Source: Callorhinus ursinus (taxonomy: Eukaryota > Chordata > Mammalia > Carnivora > Otariidae). Taken from it: DNA of 64,000 nucleotides. The stretch spans positions 8,440,188-8,504,187 of the forward strand of contig NW_020313056.1 in NCBI RefSeq assembly GCF_003265705.1. Direction: 5' to 3'. A model generated the notes under the pieces. That model was not told the origin of the DNA and made no database searches. It worked only from the letters and a program-made list of their open reading frames with translations. This document shows positions 44,501-54,650 of the stretch, piece after piece (the stretch's first letter is position 1; each line of letters begins with the position of its first letter). The position numbers were made by a program, and so were the translations under genes.

Positions 44501-47500
44501 GACTACACGTACTGCCACTCGAAACTGCATTCGTGGCCTGCGTGGTTTACAGCTTGCCACCGCCCCCCACCCCATCGCTCTGCCCCAGGGGACAGTGAGC
44601 TTGGTGTCTGCTACATCTCTGGCTCGAGAGCCTGGCACACAGTAGGTCCTCACCGAATGTTGCTGGATAGGCAAAATGACCGAAGAACAGCAACAATTGA
44701 TCTTTTTGCTCTGTGCCAAGCACTGTACCTTAGTAGTCTGCATTAATTCCGGGAATATTTACTGAACCCCCTACTAAGTGCCAGGAACTGGGATGAAGAC
44801 ATAAACAAAAGACTAAAACCCCTGCCTTTGTGGAGTTGACATTCTTGAGACCATGAGCAAACAGGAGTGAAGTCCACAAGGATAGGTGCTTGGAGAGAAA
44901 GAAGGACAGGAGACAGGAAATGCTGGAAGATGGGGGTGGTTATAATTTTAGATCAGGTGTCCCCAGCAGATGTTTGAGCAAAGACCTGGAGGAGGTGAAG
45001 GAGTATGCTCTGCTACACCTGGGGAAGGAATATTCTAGGCAGAGGGAACAGCAAATGCAGAGAGAGAGAGAGAGAGAGAGAGATGCAGAGGTGTGTGAAG
45101 GGTGTGCATGGGGAAAGGGAATGAGCTAGGAGGGCTGACGGCAGTGAGCAGGGAGAGTGATGGGGACGGCACTGGGGTGTTCCCTTGCACAGGTAGCGGG
45201 CCACTCTGCCTCGGTTTCCCCCCATGTGCAGGGGTGGTGGTGCATCCTGCTGTGATAGATTTGGGCCTCAAGGCAGGTCAAGAGCCCCGCTGTGCCGCTT
45301 GCCATCTTTGTGGCCTCTGCCTAGTCACTTCTGTTCCCCAGGCCTCCCGTTACCCACCTGTGTAAGGGGAGCATGAGGGTGGTACCAGCTTGGACCAGAC
45401 TGAGAATCCACTGAGATGAAGCACGTAAAGCACTTGTGTCAGGCCCTGAAAGTGCTCAATATATGGTAGCCGCCGTGTTTTTTGTAATGACCATGCCCAT
45501 CCATCTAGAGGAGACGGGGGCACAGAGAGCTGAGTGTCATGCCCAACATCACACGGCTAGTGAGAGACAGCTAGGATTTAAGTCCAGATCTAACAGCTCT
45601 TAACCTCTGTATTATCCTGAACCCTCAAGTAAGTGAATGGTGTTGGGCTCTTTGAGGGAACCCCGGTCCAGTTCCGAACACATGGAGAACAAAGTCAAGG
45701 AAAAGGCTTCCTTCCGGAGGCCAAATCATGACATTTATTGTGACAAAAGCTAGGCTGGGGAGGAAGGCGTGGCTCCTGTCCGCACCTCAGGTGTCTCCGA
45801 CACCAGAGCCCAGGAGGACATTTCCATCTCGTCACTGGCAACACCGAAGTAGAGCGGGCTTCCCTCTGTGGAGGGATCAGGGTCAGAGAAGGGCACCGGC
45901 AGCTCCTGATAGGGAAAATTGAGTTGATCTGAGCATGCCCAGTTGATTTCCTCCAGACTCACCAGGCATATGAGTCCCCACAGATGCCCTGGGCAGAGCA
46001 AGTAAAGGGACGGGAGTGTTACCCCAAAGGCTCCATTCACAGGGAGAAAAGCATCCCAAGTAGAGAAGGGACACCACCACCCCCCATAATGAGTGAGTGA
46101 GCAAGCAGGCAAGTGAATGAACGAGGGGCTCCCTACTGTGGGGTGGAGGGTGGGCAGGACTGCCCCCCTGGGGGTCCCCCACCCCCCACCTCACCCTCCT
46201 CCTGCCCACAGTTGCAGGTGCTCTCATTGCTGACTTCTTGTCCGGCCTGGTGCACTGGGGAGCTGACACTTGGGGCTCCGTGGAGCTGCCCATCGTGGGG
46301 AAGGTGCGTATATTGACCCAGCCCTGCCGCCTAGCAGGGGGTTGGGCTGTCTGACCTTGGGTGAGCCCCCTTCTTCTCTGAGCCTTCTGTTTCCCTGTTT
46401 GAAAGACGGAAACCATCATTCCAGCCTGACCCCATGCCCCTCCTCTGGGACCAGAAGAGACTAGAAATCCCCCTGGGATTTTCTGGAAGCGAAAGCATGA
46501 AGCATGGGATAGTCAGAAAGCTTTGAACCCCCTGAATTTGGGGGCCACGTCTCTTTCTGACTATCCCATGAATTTGGGGGCCACGGCTTATTCTCCTTTG
46601 CCAGCCCTGCTGCGTCTCACTGTTCATTTTAATTGAACTTTGCCTTCTATCAGACTTCTTTGCTTGTGACACAACATCCAGTACAAGCTGGCTTAACCAA
46701 ATAAAGGGACTGATTCATGTAACTGAACATTTCAAGAGTAGAACCAGGGTAAAGCGTTGCCGGATCCAGTAGGACAGACGGTCATACCGTGTTCTCATGA
46801 CTCCATCTCTCTGCATCCCTGTCAGTCACTATGGCAGAGAGATGCTCTGGCCGGGCCGGGGTCACGTGCTCACTTTTACCTAGGGGATGGAGGGGTCAGC
46901 CCCATCGGAACAGCTTGTACCAACACAAGAGGAAGAGGGGGAGACTGTTACTAGGAAGGGCATGGCCGCAGGGGAGAAATAGAGGGGGCCTGCCTGCCAC
47001 TGTGAGGGGCGTCCTCAGCTGTATTAGAGTGGGGAAGAGGGGTGGAGATTGTCTCCAACTCCCCGCACACCGCTGATGGGGAGACTGAGGCCCCAAGTGG
47101 GGCAGTACCATCCCGAGGTCGCCGCCAAGTCATTGCGACTGCCTTCTGCCAGAGCTGTTTAGACCGGGACCCTGAAGGCCATGTGGGCTCTGTTATCAGT
47201 AGCATGGTGGAATGTTCTGGCATCCCGGAGGCCGGGAGACGAGCCCGAGTCCAGTGTGCACAGGAGGTGGTGGAGAGAGGCTGGCCACCACAGGCTGACT
47301 GGTCCCATATAACCCTTCTCCCACCGGCACCCCCACCCCAGGCTTTCATTCGACCCTTCCGGGAGCATCACATCGACCCCACAGCCATCACCCGACACGA
47401 CTTCATCGAGACCAACGGGGACAACTGCCTGCTGACACTGCTGCCTCTGCTGAACATGGCCTACAAGTTCCACACCCAGAGCCCCGGTGAGCGCGCCACA

Positions 47501-50500
47501 GCTGGCGGTGGGCTGCAAGGGGCTGCGGGGACAGAGTCCCCTCACAACCGTAGAAAAGATTTTTAGTTCTCGTCCTATAAAATTGGATATTTGACATAAA
47601 AATCTGTGTTCCCAGCTTCTCCTGGACGATCCGCTCTGGCCATCCTGGGTCCTCGTTCCCACTGGTGGGAGCTGAGCTGCGGTCGCCATCTTTAGACAGG
47701 CCCCACTCCCCCCTGCTGTCCTACACCTGGCCCACCTTGCTCATCTGCATGACCTGCCTGGCCCTGAGGGCTGCTGGCTTCGCTGCCCGGGCTTAGTCGG
47801 AAGAATATAGGCTGTGAACTCAGCAAGTTCTGAGTTCTGATCTCTGCTCTGCCTGTTTTGGGGAAGCAAGCAAGTCATTCTCACCTCTGTGAGCCTCAGT
47901 TACCTTATCTGCCAGGTGGGCAGAAGGGGGCGGGGGGCGGGGGGGGGATAAGTACTTCCTCCGTTCCAGGTCTTGTTCTAACAACTTGACACCTCATGGA
48001 TCCTTAGAGCAGCCGCTCCCTCTGTGGGTAGATGAGAGGAGTTGCTGTGGTGCGGTGGGTGCTGCAGTGCCCGCCCGTATGCTCTTCCACAGGCCTGCGC
48101 CCATCCCCCGGCTGCCCTGAGAGGTGGCAGCTAACAACTCCCAGCTGTCCCTTCTGAGAACTGCCAGAGTAGGTTCCACCTCTCCCCTTGGGATAAGCCT
48201 GAAACCTAAGCCTGAAGTGACAGGAAAAGCCTACAGAAGACCAGCCCTCTCACCTCTGGGTGGGACCAACTCTGTGGAGCCATTAACCCTCCCATGCTGC
48301 CCCCAGGATCAGGCTGACGAGACTCCCCCAACCCCATCATTGCTTAGCCCTCCCCCTGCTTCCCTCACCCGCTCAGGTGTTTTTCTGAACAGAGGACAGA
48401 GGATGCCCCCTCCCCATTCCTCCTCATATAAATTATGAGCACATGAACCCTTGTCTCAAGCTCTGCTTCTAGGGAACCTGGACAAAGACTTATTCCCATT
48501 TTACTGATGACGAAGTTGAGACTCAAAGAGGCAGAGGCATGACCCAAACTCATATAGCCAAGAAATCTCAGAGCACGGACCTGAACCCAGCTCTGCCTGA
48601 CTCCAGAGCCTACATCTGTAACAATTCCTTAATGCTGACTCCATTATTTGCCCACTGAACAGAAGAGAGGACTGAGGCCCAGAGGGGAGTGTGAACTTGC
48701 CTGAGACCATGGGGGAGGGTGGAAGGAGGCCTGGGAGCTGCCCAGGGGCAAGTGGTGAGGGCCAGGCTGGTGGTGGCCCCGCCCGGTGACAACTGTGTGG
48801 CCCTGTGGGCACCACTCTCTCCCCGCCTTGCAGAAGCCCTGGAGCAGCTGTACCCCTGGGAGTGCTTCATCTTCTGCCTGATCCTCTTCGGCACCTTCAC
48901 CAACCAAATCCACAAGTGGTCACACACGTACTTTGGGCTGCCATGCTGGGTCACCCTCCTGCAGGACTGGCATGTCATCCTGCCACGCAAACACCACCGC
49001 ATCCACCACGTCTCTCCCCACGAGACCTACTTCTGCATCACCACAGGTGCGGCTACAGGGTGGCATGGAATAGGTTGTCCCCACCTCCAGCTGTAGCCCC
49101 ATCCTCAGGGTCGGTAGGGCAGGGGTCACAGGAGGAGGTCCTCCTGGAATCCTTGCCCTGCAGGAGCATGCTTTTACAACACACACCCACCTACTATGTG
49201 CCAAGCATCCTAGGTTTGGAGGACACAGCAGTATGAGGGGGACGACCTTCCCCACTCCCACCTCCCACCTCATGGAGCTGTGATCCCAGCCAGCCAGCCA
49301 GCTCATACTTGTTGAGCACCTACCGTGTGCCACGCGCTCTCCTGGGCTTAGGACACAGCACCAAAGGAACAGGCACAGATCCCTGCCTTTGTGGCATTCC
49401 TGTTCTCCTAGGGGACATGCCAGACAGTACAGAAGCAGTACATTTAACCATGCCGACTGCTGTGGAGCAAAACAAAGCAGAGGGTAGGAGAAGGAACTGG
49501 GGGACCTTACCCTTGAGAGAAGGCGGGTCGGTGAAGGCCTCACTGAGAAGGGGACATTTGAACTGATGGAGAGAATGATGCAGATCTGGAGGAAGAGCAG
49601 TCCAGGCCACAGGAACAGCAGGTGCAAAGTGCCTGAAGGAGGACACATGTGCCTGGTTGGTTTGAGGAACTGCAAGGTAGTTAGTATGGCTGGAGCGAAG
49701 GGCATTAGGGGCAGAGTAGAGGGGAGATGACCCAGTCTAGATGTGAGAAATGCTATGGGGGACAGAGCAGGGTAAAGGGCAGAGACATGTGGAGTGAGGA
49801 GGCAGGAGTAGCTGTTCATAGAAGGAGGTGAGAAATCGGAAACCAACGTGAGAGGGACCCCTGCAGCCAAGTCAGGACAGACCAGTTCAGGCAAAGGGAA
49901 TAGCAAGTACAAAGGCCCTGAGGCAGGAGCATGCCTGGTGTGGCTGAGGAACAGTAAGGAGACCCACATGCCGTCGGGGGTTCATGGGCCCGTACCAAAG
50001 GTGAATGGAGCAGGTTTGCTGGGGCCCCCTGGCATCAAACTCCAGTGGGACTGAGGTGCTCTCGGCATCCTGGCAGTAAGTGAGGCCGGCTTCGGCTCAA
50101 CTATATCAGCTCCTTGCCCCCCACCCCGGAATGGGGCTGCAGCACCCTCCTTACATACGGCCTTCCCAGGCCAGGCTGTGAATGGCACTATGGCAGAGGC
50201 CAGGTGCTTGTCATGTGATAGCTCCTGGATAAGTTACAGCTCCTGGTTTTCGCGGGGGGCGGGGTGCGTTGTCTTTCTGGAGGCAGAACTGAGAACCACA
50301 AAAAGTAGTTTTTGTATGTCTGAAAGTCATGTTCTTGGGCAGGGGGAGGGGTTAGAATTTAGGCTGTTGAGATCAGGTAACTGCTCAGCCAGGCCTAGGA
50401 TCCATCCTGGTTTGGCCACCCACTAACTGGGAGACTCCCCTCCAAGCCTGTCTTTGCATCCGGAAAATGGCACAGATAGTACCTACCTCGTGATTTGGGT

Positions 50501-51136
50501 GGGAGGCTGTAAAAGAGAGGAAGTAAGATCTTGAGCAATATTTATTGAGCATCTACTATGTGCCCGGGGATCACCAGTGGAAAAACACGGGGTTCTGCCG
50601 TGTTGGGAGTTGCGGAGAAAAACCAACACAAAACAGGAAGGGGGTGAGTTAATGAGAATGGTTCCAGGTCATCATAAAAGCTGTAACGAAACAAAAGAGG
50701 GTGATGTGGTCAAGGAAGGCTCCCTGGAAGAGGTGGCAGGGGAGCCTGGTGATAAGAAATGCTGCCACCGTACCTGGCACATAATAAGCACTGGGTAAGA
50801 AAGCGAATGAGTGAGGGGACGAAGGCATGTGTGAGCAGCCCCTAAGCCCATGGGTGGGAGGTCCCCACCCCCAGATTCTTTGGTCAGCCCTTGTCCCCTG
50901 CCCTGTCCAGACTGACTCCTCGGTGCCCCTGCCCCAGGCAAAGCCAGCACTTTTCTTCCATCTCCTCAACTGCCACTCTCCCGTTCAAACCCCCCTGCCC
51001 TGTTTCCACTGCAGGCTGGCTCAACTACCCTCTAGAGAAGATAGGCTTCTGGCGACGCCTAGAGGACCTCATCCAGGGCCTGACCGGTGAGAAGCCTCGG
51101 GCAGACGACATGAAATGGGCCCAGAAGATCAAATAA
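29585..51136 (+). CDS. PEDS1: Plasmanylethanolamine desaturase 1 (TMEM189, Kua), six coding exons
   Basis: ER membrane enzyme that introduces the vinyl-ether double bond into 1-O-alkyl phosphatidylethanolamine, the last step of plasmalogen synthesis; homologous to bacterial CarF and plant FAD4. CDS = join(29585-29708, 37653-37772, 46212-46303, 47342-47486, 48834-49046, 51015-51136), 271 codons plus TAA (270 in human). All five introns are GT-AG and the phases close. Hydrophobic spans: about 48-68, 73-95, 142-155 and 166-186. Histidines for the di-metal site: His96 (LVHW), His121/122 (REHH), His131, His187 and His191 (HKWSH), His207, His214/215 and His218/219 (KHHRIHH), His223. The C-terminus [15 protein letters not shown] matches the human protein as I remember it. 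No frameshift or premature stop. UBE2V1 follows in the same direction 9.75 kb downstream. Confidence 0.98.
30090..30116. repeat. Poly-C run, 27 bp
   Basis: Uninterrupted C27 on the + strand (G27 on the - strand), about 380 bp into PEDS1 intron 1. A perfect homopolymer of this length is prone to length errors in sequencing and could form an i-motif or G-quadruplex. Confidence 0.97.
31870..32345 (+). repeat. Ancient repeat 'A', clear copy
   Basis: TCTTTGTCCCAGTCTCCATTC, CTGAGGGCAAAGCAGTGAAT, GGAGGGGGCAGTTAAGGCTT, TTTGATCAGAGACATGAAGG, CAGCAAATGCAAAGGCCCTG, GGTGGGAGCATGCCCAG, GGAACACCAAGGAG. Useful reference copy for the family. Confidence 0.75.
32510..32552. repeat. (CCA)n(CCT)n trinucleotide tract
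   Basis: About nine CCA units followed by five CCT units, in a MIR-flanked part of PEDS1 intron 1. Confidence 0.95.
35479..35541. repeat. (TC)n dinucleotide microsatellite
   Basis: About 31 perfect TC units in PEDS1 intron 1: a long mirror-repeat polypyrimidine tract, a candidate polymorphic marker and triplex-forming tract. Confidence 0.97.
36275..36482 (-). mobile_element. Carnivore SINE, antisense, with TSD
   Basis: TTAAAGATTTTATTTATTTG to CCACCCGGGCGCCCC. The direct repeat TCCCTTTTATATTTTTA flanks it (36258-36274 and 36485-36501). PEDS1 intron 1. Confidence 0.96.
37653..37772 (+). CDS. PEDS1: PEDS1 exon 2
   Basis: Acceptor CTGTCCCTGCAG, donor CG|GTGAGT. Encodes the end of codon 42 to the first base of codon 82: [20 protein letters not shown].. 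through VMLGV, that is, the first membrane span and the start of the second. Confidence 0.97.
37990..38825 (+). repeat. L2 LINE 3' region, split by a SINE fragment
   Basis: GGGCATCATCCTCAGTTCC, then after the SINE piece CAGAATCCAAACATT, GCCAGAAGGATCGCGTTAGA, AGGGCCTTTGCACATGCTGT, CCCTGCGAGCAGACATTCTT, GCACACAGTAGGTACTTGAT, AAATATTTATTGAATCAGGG. Long and in register. Confidence 0.88.
38085..38158 (-). mobile_element. 5'-truncated carnivore SINE
   Basis: Only the tail and purine-rich part remain (poly(T), AATGATTTTATTTG, GAGAGAGAGCACGAGTGGG, GGGAGAAGC). The tRNA-derived head is missing. Sits inside L2. Confidence 0.88.
40330..41540 (+). repeat. Ancient repeat 'A', longest copy
   Basis: About 1.2 kb: AGGCCCTTCTGGAAAAGTGG, GGAGACCTGAAGGAGGCGAG, ACAGCAGGTACAAAGGCCCA, GAAGCCAGTGTGGCTGGAG, then AAATCTGGGAGTCCTCTCAG and AAGCTCAGATGCTGG further downstream, and a second start-like block AGGCAAGGGAACACAGTGAA near 41486. 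Defines the 3' side of the family. Confidence 0.7.
41652..41847 (-). mobile_element. Carnivore SINE, antisense
   Basis: Poly(T)AAGATTTTATTTATTTG, AGCAGGCTCCCTGCTGAGCA, GGCTGAGCCCCCCAGGC. The head is slightly diverged (the final GCGCCCC is lost). Confidence 0.92.
42660..43065 (-). repeat. L1-type 3' fragment, antisense
   Basis: AAAAGTTTTAGATTTACAGA, GAGTTCCCATACACCGCC, GGCTTCTCTTGGCTGTGACA, CTTGACAGTTTTGAGGAG. Same family as 15065-15480. Confidence 0.65.
43072..43252 (-). mobile_element. Carnivore SINE inserted into another SINE's tail
   Basis: Complete antisense SINE (TTTTTAAGATTTTTTTTATT to CCACCCAGGTGCCCC). Flanking repeats CTGG(T/A)GTTTTTCTTTT at 43055-43070 and 43252-43267 (one mismatch). 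The next SINE starts directly after, so this one probably landed in that element's A-tail. Confidence 0.9.
43268..43430 (-). mobile_element. Older carnivore SINE, head damaged
   Basis: TATTTATTTATTTACTTGAG, GAGAAGCAGACTCCCCGCGG, AATCAGATGCTTAACCAACTG, then the head is broken (GCAGGTGCTC in place of GAGCCACCCAGGTGCCCC). Confidence 0.85.
43962..44195 (-). mobile_element. Nested SINE pair
   Basis: Antisense SINE (43981-44171; GATTTATTTATTTGAGAGAG to GCCACCCGGGTGCCCC) bracketed by sense SINE-tail sequence (CTCTCAAATAAATGGG on the left, AAATAAAATCTTAAAAAA on the right). Then (GAA)n at 44198-44212. Two insertion events. Confidence 0.82.
44745..45100 (+). repeat. Ancient repeat 'A' fragment
   Basis: CCGGGAATATTTACTGAACC, CTACTAAGTGCCAGGAACTG, CCCTGCCTTTGTGGAGTTGAC, GAGCAAAGACCTGGAGGAGG, TATTCTAGGCAGAGGGAACAGC, followed by (GA)n at 45059-45083. 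Confidence 0.75.
46212..46303 (+). CDS. PEDS1: PEDS1 exon 3
   Basis: Acceptor CTGCCCACAG, donor AAG|GTGCGT. Codes [20 protein letters not shown].. to PIVGK (codon 82 base 2 to codon 112). Completes the second membrane span and carries His96 and Asp100. Confidence 0.97.
46304..47341 (+). other. PEDS1 intron 3
   Basis: About 1 kb. Contains an 18-nt perfect inverted repeat overlapping a 17-nt direct repeat (46503-46585, see findings) and MER-like debris at 46650-46960. Confidence 0.85.
46503..46585. repeat. Inverted repeat with overlapping direct repeat
   Basis: CATGGGATAGTCAGAAAG (46503-46520) is the exact reverse complement of 46553-46570, with a 32-nt loop. TGAATTTGGGGGCCACG occurs at 46533-46549 and again at 46569-46585. 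The right arm and second direct copy share two bases. Together they look like the product of replication template switching. Confidence 0.97.
47342..47486 (+). CDS. PEDS1: PEDS1 exon 4
   Basis: Acceptor CACCCCAG, donor CCCCG|GTGAGC. Codes [20 protein letters not shown].. to YKFHTQSP plus the first base of codon 161. Carries the REHHIDP histidine motif and the [11 protein letters not shown] segment. Confidence 0.97.
47487..48833 (+). other. PEDS1 intron 4
   Basis: About 1.3 kb. MIR remnants at about 47790-47925 (sense) and 48485-48730 (antisense), a G-rich tract (47925-47949) and LTR-like debris at 48240-48480. Confidence 0.75.
48834..49046 (+). CDS. PEDS1: PEDS1 exon 5
   Basis: Acceptor CGCCTTGCAG, donor ACAG|GTGCGG. 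Codes codon 161 base 2 to codon 232 base 1 ([20 protein letters not shown].. to TYFCITT). Holds a membrane span and the histidine boxes HKWSH, DWH and KHHRIHH, the core of the active site. The phase-1 donor matters for the Kua-UEV read-through. Codon 198 is TGC (Cys), where I remember Arg in human. Confidence 0.97.
49047..51014 (+). other. PEDS1 intron 5
   Basis: About 2 kb, largely repeat 'A' (49300-49830, 49855-49965, 50535-50800; marker block GTACAAAGGCCCTGAGGCAG at 49908) with a MIR at about 50370-50530. No gene. Confidence 0.75.
51015..51136 (+). CDS. PEDS1: PEDS1 exon 6 (coding part)
   Basis: Acceptor TTTCCACTGCAG. Codes [20 protein letters not shown].. to AQKIK and TAA at 51134-51136. 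Cytosolic C-terminus. This exon is the one skipped in the PEDS1-UBE2V1 fusion. Confidence 0.97.
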
Positions 51137-52085
51137 CTCCTCGGAGCCTGCCACCTTATTGCCAGCCTTCCCCAGCCCCCCAAACCGAAGCCATCTGCCA
51201 AATTCCAGCCTCCTCGTGCTGGCCCCTCCAGATGGGGAGGACGCCTCCTGGGCTGGGCCCGGGCGCCCCCCAGCCCACCCCTCGTGACACAGAATACTTG
51301 AGCCACTGATTTTTCATTTCCTTTTTTTCATTTTCTTTCCTCGGCCCCTCCCCAGCCACCTGAGCTGCTCTGTCTCCAAGCCTGACTCTGCAGAAAAAGG
51401 AGCCCTGCCCTGCTAGCCATTCCTTGGGTAGAGGAGACGCTCACCCACTCCCTGCACAACCCCAGCCCCCCCCCCCGCCTCACTGGGCAGCCCTTCAGCG
51501 TGGCTGGCGTTGGGGGCCACTGAGTCGTCTTCTCTGTCTCTCTTTGTTTGCCCCCAGTGGTCTGTGAGCCCCCCAGGCACACCTCTCTGTGCCTGGAGCA
51601 TTGCCCTGCCATGGCCCTTCGAACTGACCCTGAAAGCCTGGGTGGGTGGACAGCCCCAGGCACCACCTTCAGCCTAGCCTGTTCACCCAAGGCTGGCCAG
51701 GTGCAGCGAGGGTGTGAGAAGAGGCAGGACTCCCCTGCCCACGCCTGGACCCCCTTCCCCCCGCCCCTCCCCATCTGCCCATGGGATTCCAGCCAGAGCT
51801 GATATTTCTAATCAGAGGATGTCTTCACAGAGTGCAGCCCCTGCAGTGGGTCTTGGCCATCTGGAAGGGGACACAGAGTCCCCTCTGGCTAGGGGGATGT
51901 CCAAGAAGGAAGAATGGGGATTTTTGTTTTGGTTTGTTTTGTTTTTTTTTTTTTAAAGGTGCTTGCTTGTTTAATGTAAATAATAGAAAGCCTTAATATC
52001 TTTTCTGTAACACGGAGTAATATTTTAATGTCATGTTTTGGATGTACATAATATATTTATAACAAAGCAGCAAGAGTCCTACTTA
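51137..52085 (+). other. PEDS1 3'UTR (inferred end)
   Basis: GC-rich first half, then a T-run (51940-51954) and an AT-rich end with TGTA motifs and a variant signal AATATA at 52050-52055, before CAGCAAGAGTCC. No AATAAA exists in this stretch; the next is at 52462, inside a repeat 'A' copy. The end position is inferred. Confidence 0.6.
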
Positions 52086-52344
52086 CCTCGGCTGCCTCGT
52101 GTTTCTGGGTCGGCTGGTGGGTGGGGGGTGGTTAAGGATCCTGGAGGGTGAGGCCCCACCCCTATCTCATTCCTAGCTCCCCTCCTCGTCCCTTAGGCTT
52201 CAAAATGGGAGCTTCGCCACCTGACACAGTGAATTAATGTTGCCATCTGCTCCAGACACTTTCGGAGGGGACCCACCACTGGATGAGGAATGGTCTTCCT
52301 GCAGGAGATCATGATGATAAGGCAATGAAGGCAGATCCCTATTA

Positions 52345-52740
52345 GTGAATTCCTTCAGCAAATGTTACTGACCCCTGGTGTGTGCCGGGCTCTGACCTGG
52401 ACACCGGGGCACACAGCAGTGAACAAAACCCGGGTGGAGTTGACCTCCTGAGGAGAGAGACAATAAACATAAATAAATGCACATGTACATTCAGATGGTG
52501 ATTTATAAAGAAAATCAAAAATAATGTATCACATCGGAAAAGCAAGGTGGGGCAGTTTTGCAGGGCGGTCAAGGAGGGTCTCTCCAAGGAGGGACATTTT
52601 AGACAAACGAGTATCTTGTTCATTTATCCGTTGAGCAAGACGTTATAAGGCGCCTCCCATGTGCTAGGCACTGAGATTCAGTAGTGAACATACAGACATT
52701 AAAATCAATATCTAATCTGGGCTAGATAGTTTCTGCAATA
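52345..52740 (+). repeat. Ancient repeat 'A' fragments
   Basis: GTTACTGACCCCTGGTGTGT, GCCGGGCTCTGACCTGGACA, CACAGCAGTGAACAAAACCC, AGAGAGACAATAAACATAAA, GGAGGGTCTCTCCAAGGAGG. A second start-like block follows (TGTGCTAGGCACTGAGATTC near 52660). Confidence 0.75.
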
Positions 52741-52828
52741 CTAGCCCCCCCAAAAAGGGGGGGACAGAGATGATAAAATACTGTTTAGAGTGGTCACAGA
52801 TAAAGCTCTTTGAAAAAATGTGACCCAC

Positions 52829-53032
52829 AGGGGCGCCTGGGTGGTTCAGTTGGTTAAGCGACTGCCTTCGGCTCAGGTCATGATCCCGGAGTCCCAAGAT
52901 CGAGTCCCACATCGGGCTCCCTGCTCAGCAGGGAGTCTGCTTCTCCCTCTGACCCTCCCCCCTCTCATGCGCTCTCTCTCTCTCTCTCATTCTCTCAAAT
53001 AAGTAAATAAAATCTTTAAGAAAAAGAAAAAG
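52829..53032 (+). mobile_element. Carnivore SINE with 14-bp TSD
   Basis: GGGGCGCCTGGGTGGTTCAG head, tail AAATAAGTAAATAAAATC plus an A-rich run. Direct repeats AAAAATGTGACCCA at 52814-52827 and 53033-53046. Confidence 0.97.
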
Positions 53033-53039
53033 AAAAATG

Positions 53040-54640
53040 TGACCCATAACTTAATTTTCCTTAAAGTTTGCCCACGACTAGATGATTTGTGACTGTCCGA
53101 GGGGACCACAAATGGAAGGGGAATTAAGAGTTCAATTCATAAATGGCAGAAGATAATAGCTTAAGTAAAAATAGCTAGAATAATTTGAATAACTACTATA
53201 ACTGAAAAGTGGAGAGGGGGTGGTTGTGACTTAAGGTTTGGCAGGACTGAGGGGCTCACGTGATTCACCAGACCTTGGTCAGTCTGGTCCTGTTTTTCTC
53301 TGGGTTGAGACTTGGTATCAGACCAGCTCAGCAATCTCAGCAGGAAAAGTTTCCCCTTCCAGTGGTTGCAGCAAAAGCCCAGGGAAGGCTCTCAGTGGGA
53401 CAGACTGGGTCTTGTGGTGGTGAATGGTTCTGGTTGGCCAGGTTTGGAACATGTCACCTGGGGTTACAGGGGTGAGAACAAGCCACAGGATGAGAGGAGG
53501 GAGAGGTGATTTGTTCCCAAGAGAAAAAGTAAGGTGTTATCAAGTCCACAGTGGGTGGGACAGACAGTGAAACTTCAGAAGGGTCAGATAAGCACACTTG
53601 GGGCCGCTGCAGAGGTTGGTTTCTAGTTCACAAGCCCCAGTGGAGAGGTTTTCCAGGCCTACCAACCTGTCTTAATTGCCCAGAGCAAACAACAACAACA
53701 ACAACAAAAAACCAGCCTGCGTCCACAGGTGAACTGACGTGCCCAAGATATCCCAACTAGTAAGATCAGTGCCAGGCCTCACACGCAGACTTGTCTCGCT
53801 GCTCCTGAATCCCAGGGGCTGGAAAAACACCTTCAGAACCTTCAGTTATGTTTTGTGTCTGTGTTGGGGTCATTTGTGAGATTGGGCGGGGTGTTGCAAA
53901 CAAGGGCTTGTGAGGGGCAGGCAGGGGAAAACGCTCCTATCCACGCACACTGACCACCCGCCAGACTGCACGGAGCTGCATGCATTGAATCTGAGAGGTG
54001 AGTACTTTCAGCCCCATTTGCACACAAGGACCCTGAGGCACTGGGGTCATGGAACGGGCCCAAGGTCACACAGCTGATAGATGGCAGGCCTGGGACCTGA
54101 GCCCTAATCTGCCCCAAAGCCCTTATGCTTTAACACCAGCCTGTAGCCCCAGTGGAGGGATGGAGGTGAGGAGGCAGGTGGCAAGTGAGAATTGTGTCCC
54201 CTGCGAAAAAACAGCTACACAGCAGGATGGGAAAGAGCCGCTGACACTGAGGACTGGGATGCCCTGGGGACCTCAGGCCCAGAGGGCAGCGGCTGCTCAC
54301 TTCAGCTGATTAAAGAGGAACCAGAAATCCAGATTTTTTTTAAATGCCGGCTCCATTTTTTTAAACAGATGGTAGGCAAAATAAAACAGGTGTACCGGCT
54401 GACTTCTGCCCTCAGCTTCCCAGCTCTGCGGGGATGGCCCGCTTTTCAGTGGATTTGTGCTGCTATCTGGTGGTGGAGTGGGGCAGGTAGCAAGCAACGC
54501 AGGGCAGACGCCTTCCCCACTTGGCTGGGAATGTCATGCACTCCCCTCTGTGCTGGCTTCTTCTAGAGGGGTCTGGGCGGGGCACCTATCCCCAACTTTA
54601 ACCCCACCCCCTTTGATAAACCTAAAAATTTCAAGCTGCC
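53040..54640. other. Intergenic, few recognisable features
   Basis: No gene. (CAA)n at about 53687-53705; antisense MIR at about 53995-54130 (CCATTTGCACACAAGGACCC, AAGGTCACACAGCTGATAGA). The remainder is unassigned and includes an AT-rich patch (53130-53210). Confidence 0.5.
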
Positions 54641-54650
54641 ATTTAAACAC

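Larger units (their letters stand above)
37773..46211 (+). other. PEDS1 intron 2
   Basis: About 8.4 kb of transposon-rich sequence: alternating TG/CG tract (37860-37935), L2 split by a SINE fragment (37990-38825), MIRs (about 38925-39010, 39530-39650, 39690-39910, 42390-42480, 45220-45480, 45490-45620), repeat 'A' (40330-41540, 44745-45100), L1 pieces (42660-43065, 43432-43570) and four full or partial SINEs. No internal gene seen. Confidence 0.8.

Noticed and set aside
48920..49969. 349-codon - strand open frame across PEDS1 exon 5 and intron 5
   Set aside because: Antisense to a confirmed exon and to repeat 'A'; no homology recognised.
52462..52467. AATAAA as the PEDS1 poly(A) signal
   Set aside because: It belongs to the ACAATAAACATAAATAAA block of repeat 'A'; the AT-rich end near 52050 fits better, although its signal is non-canonical. 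A longer 3'UTR isoform cannot be excluded.
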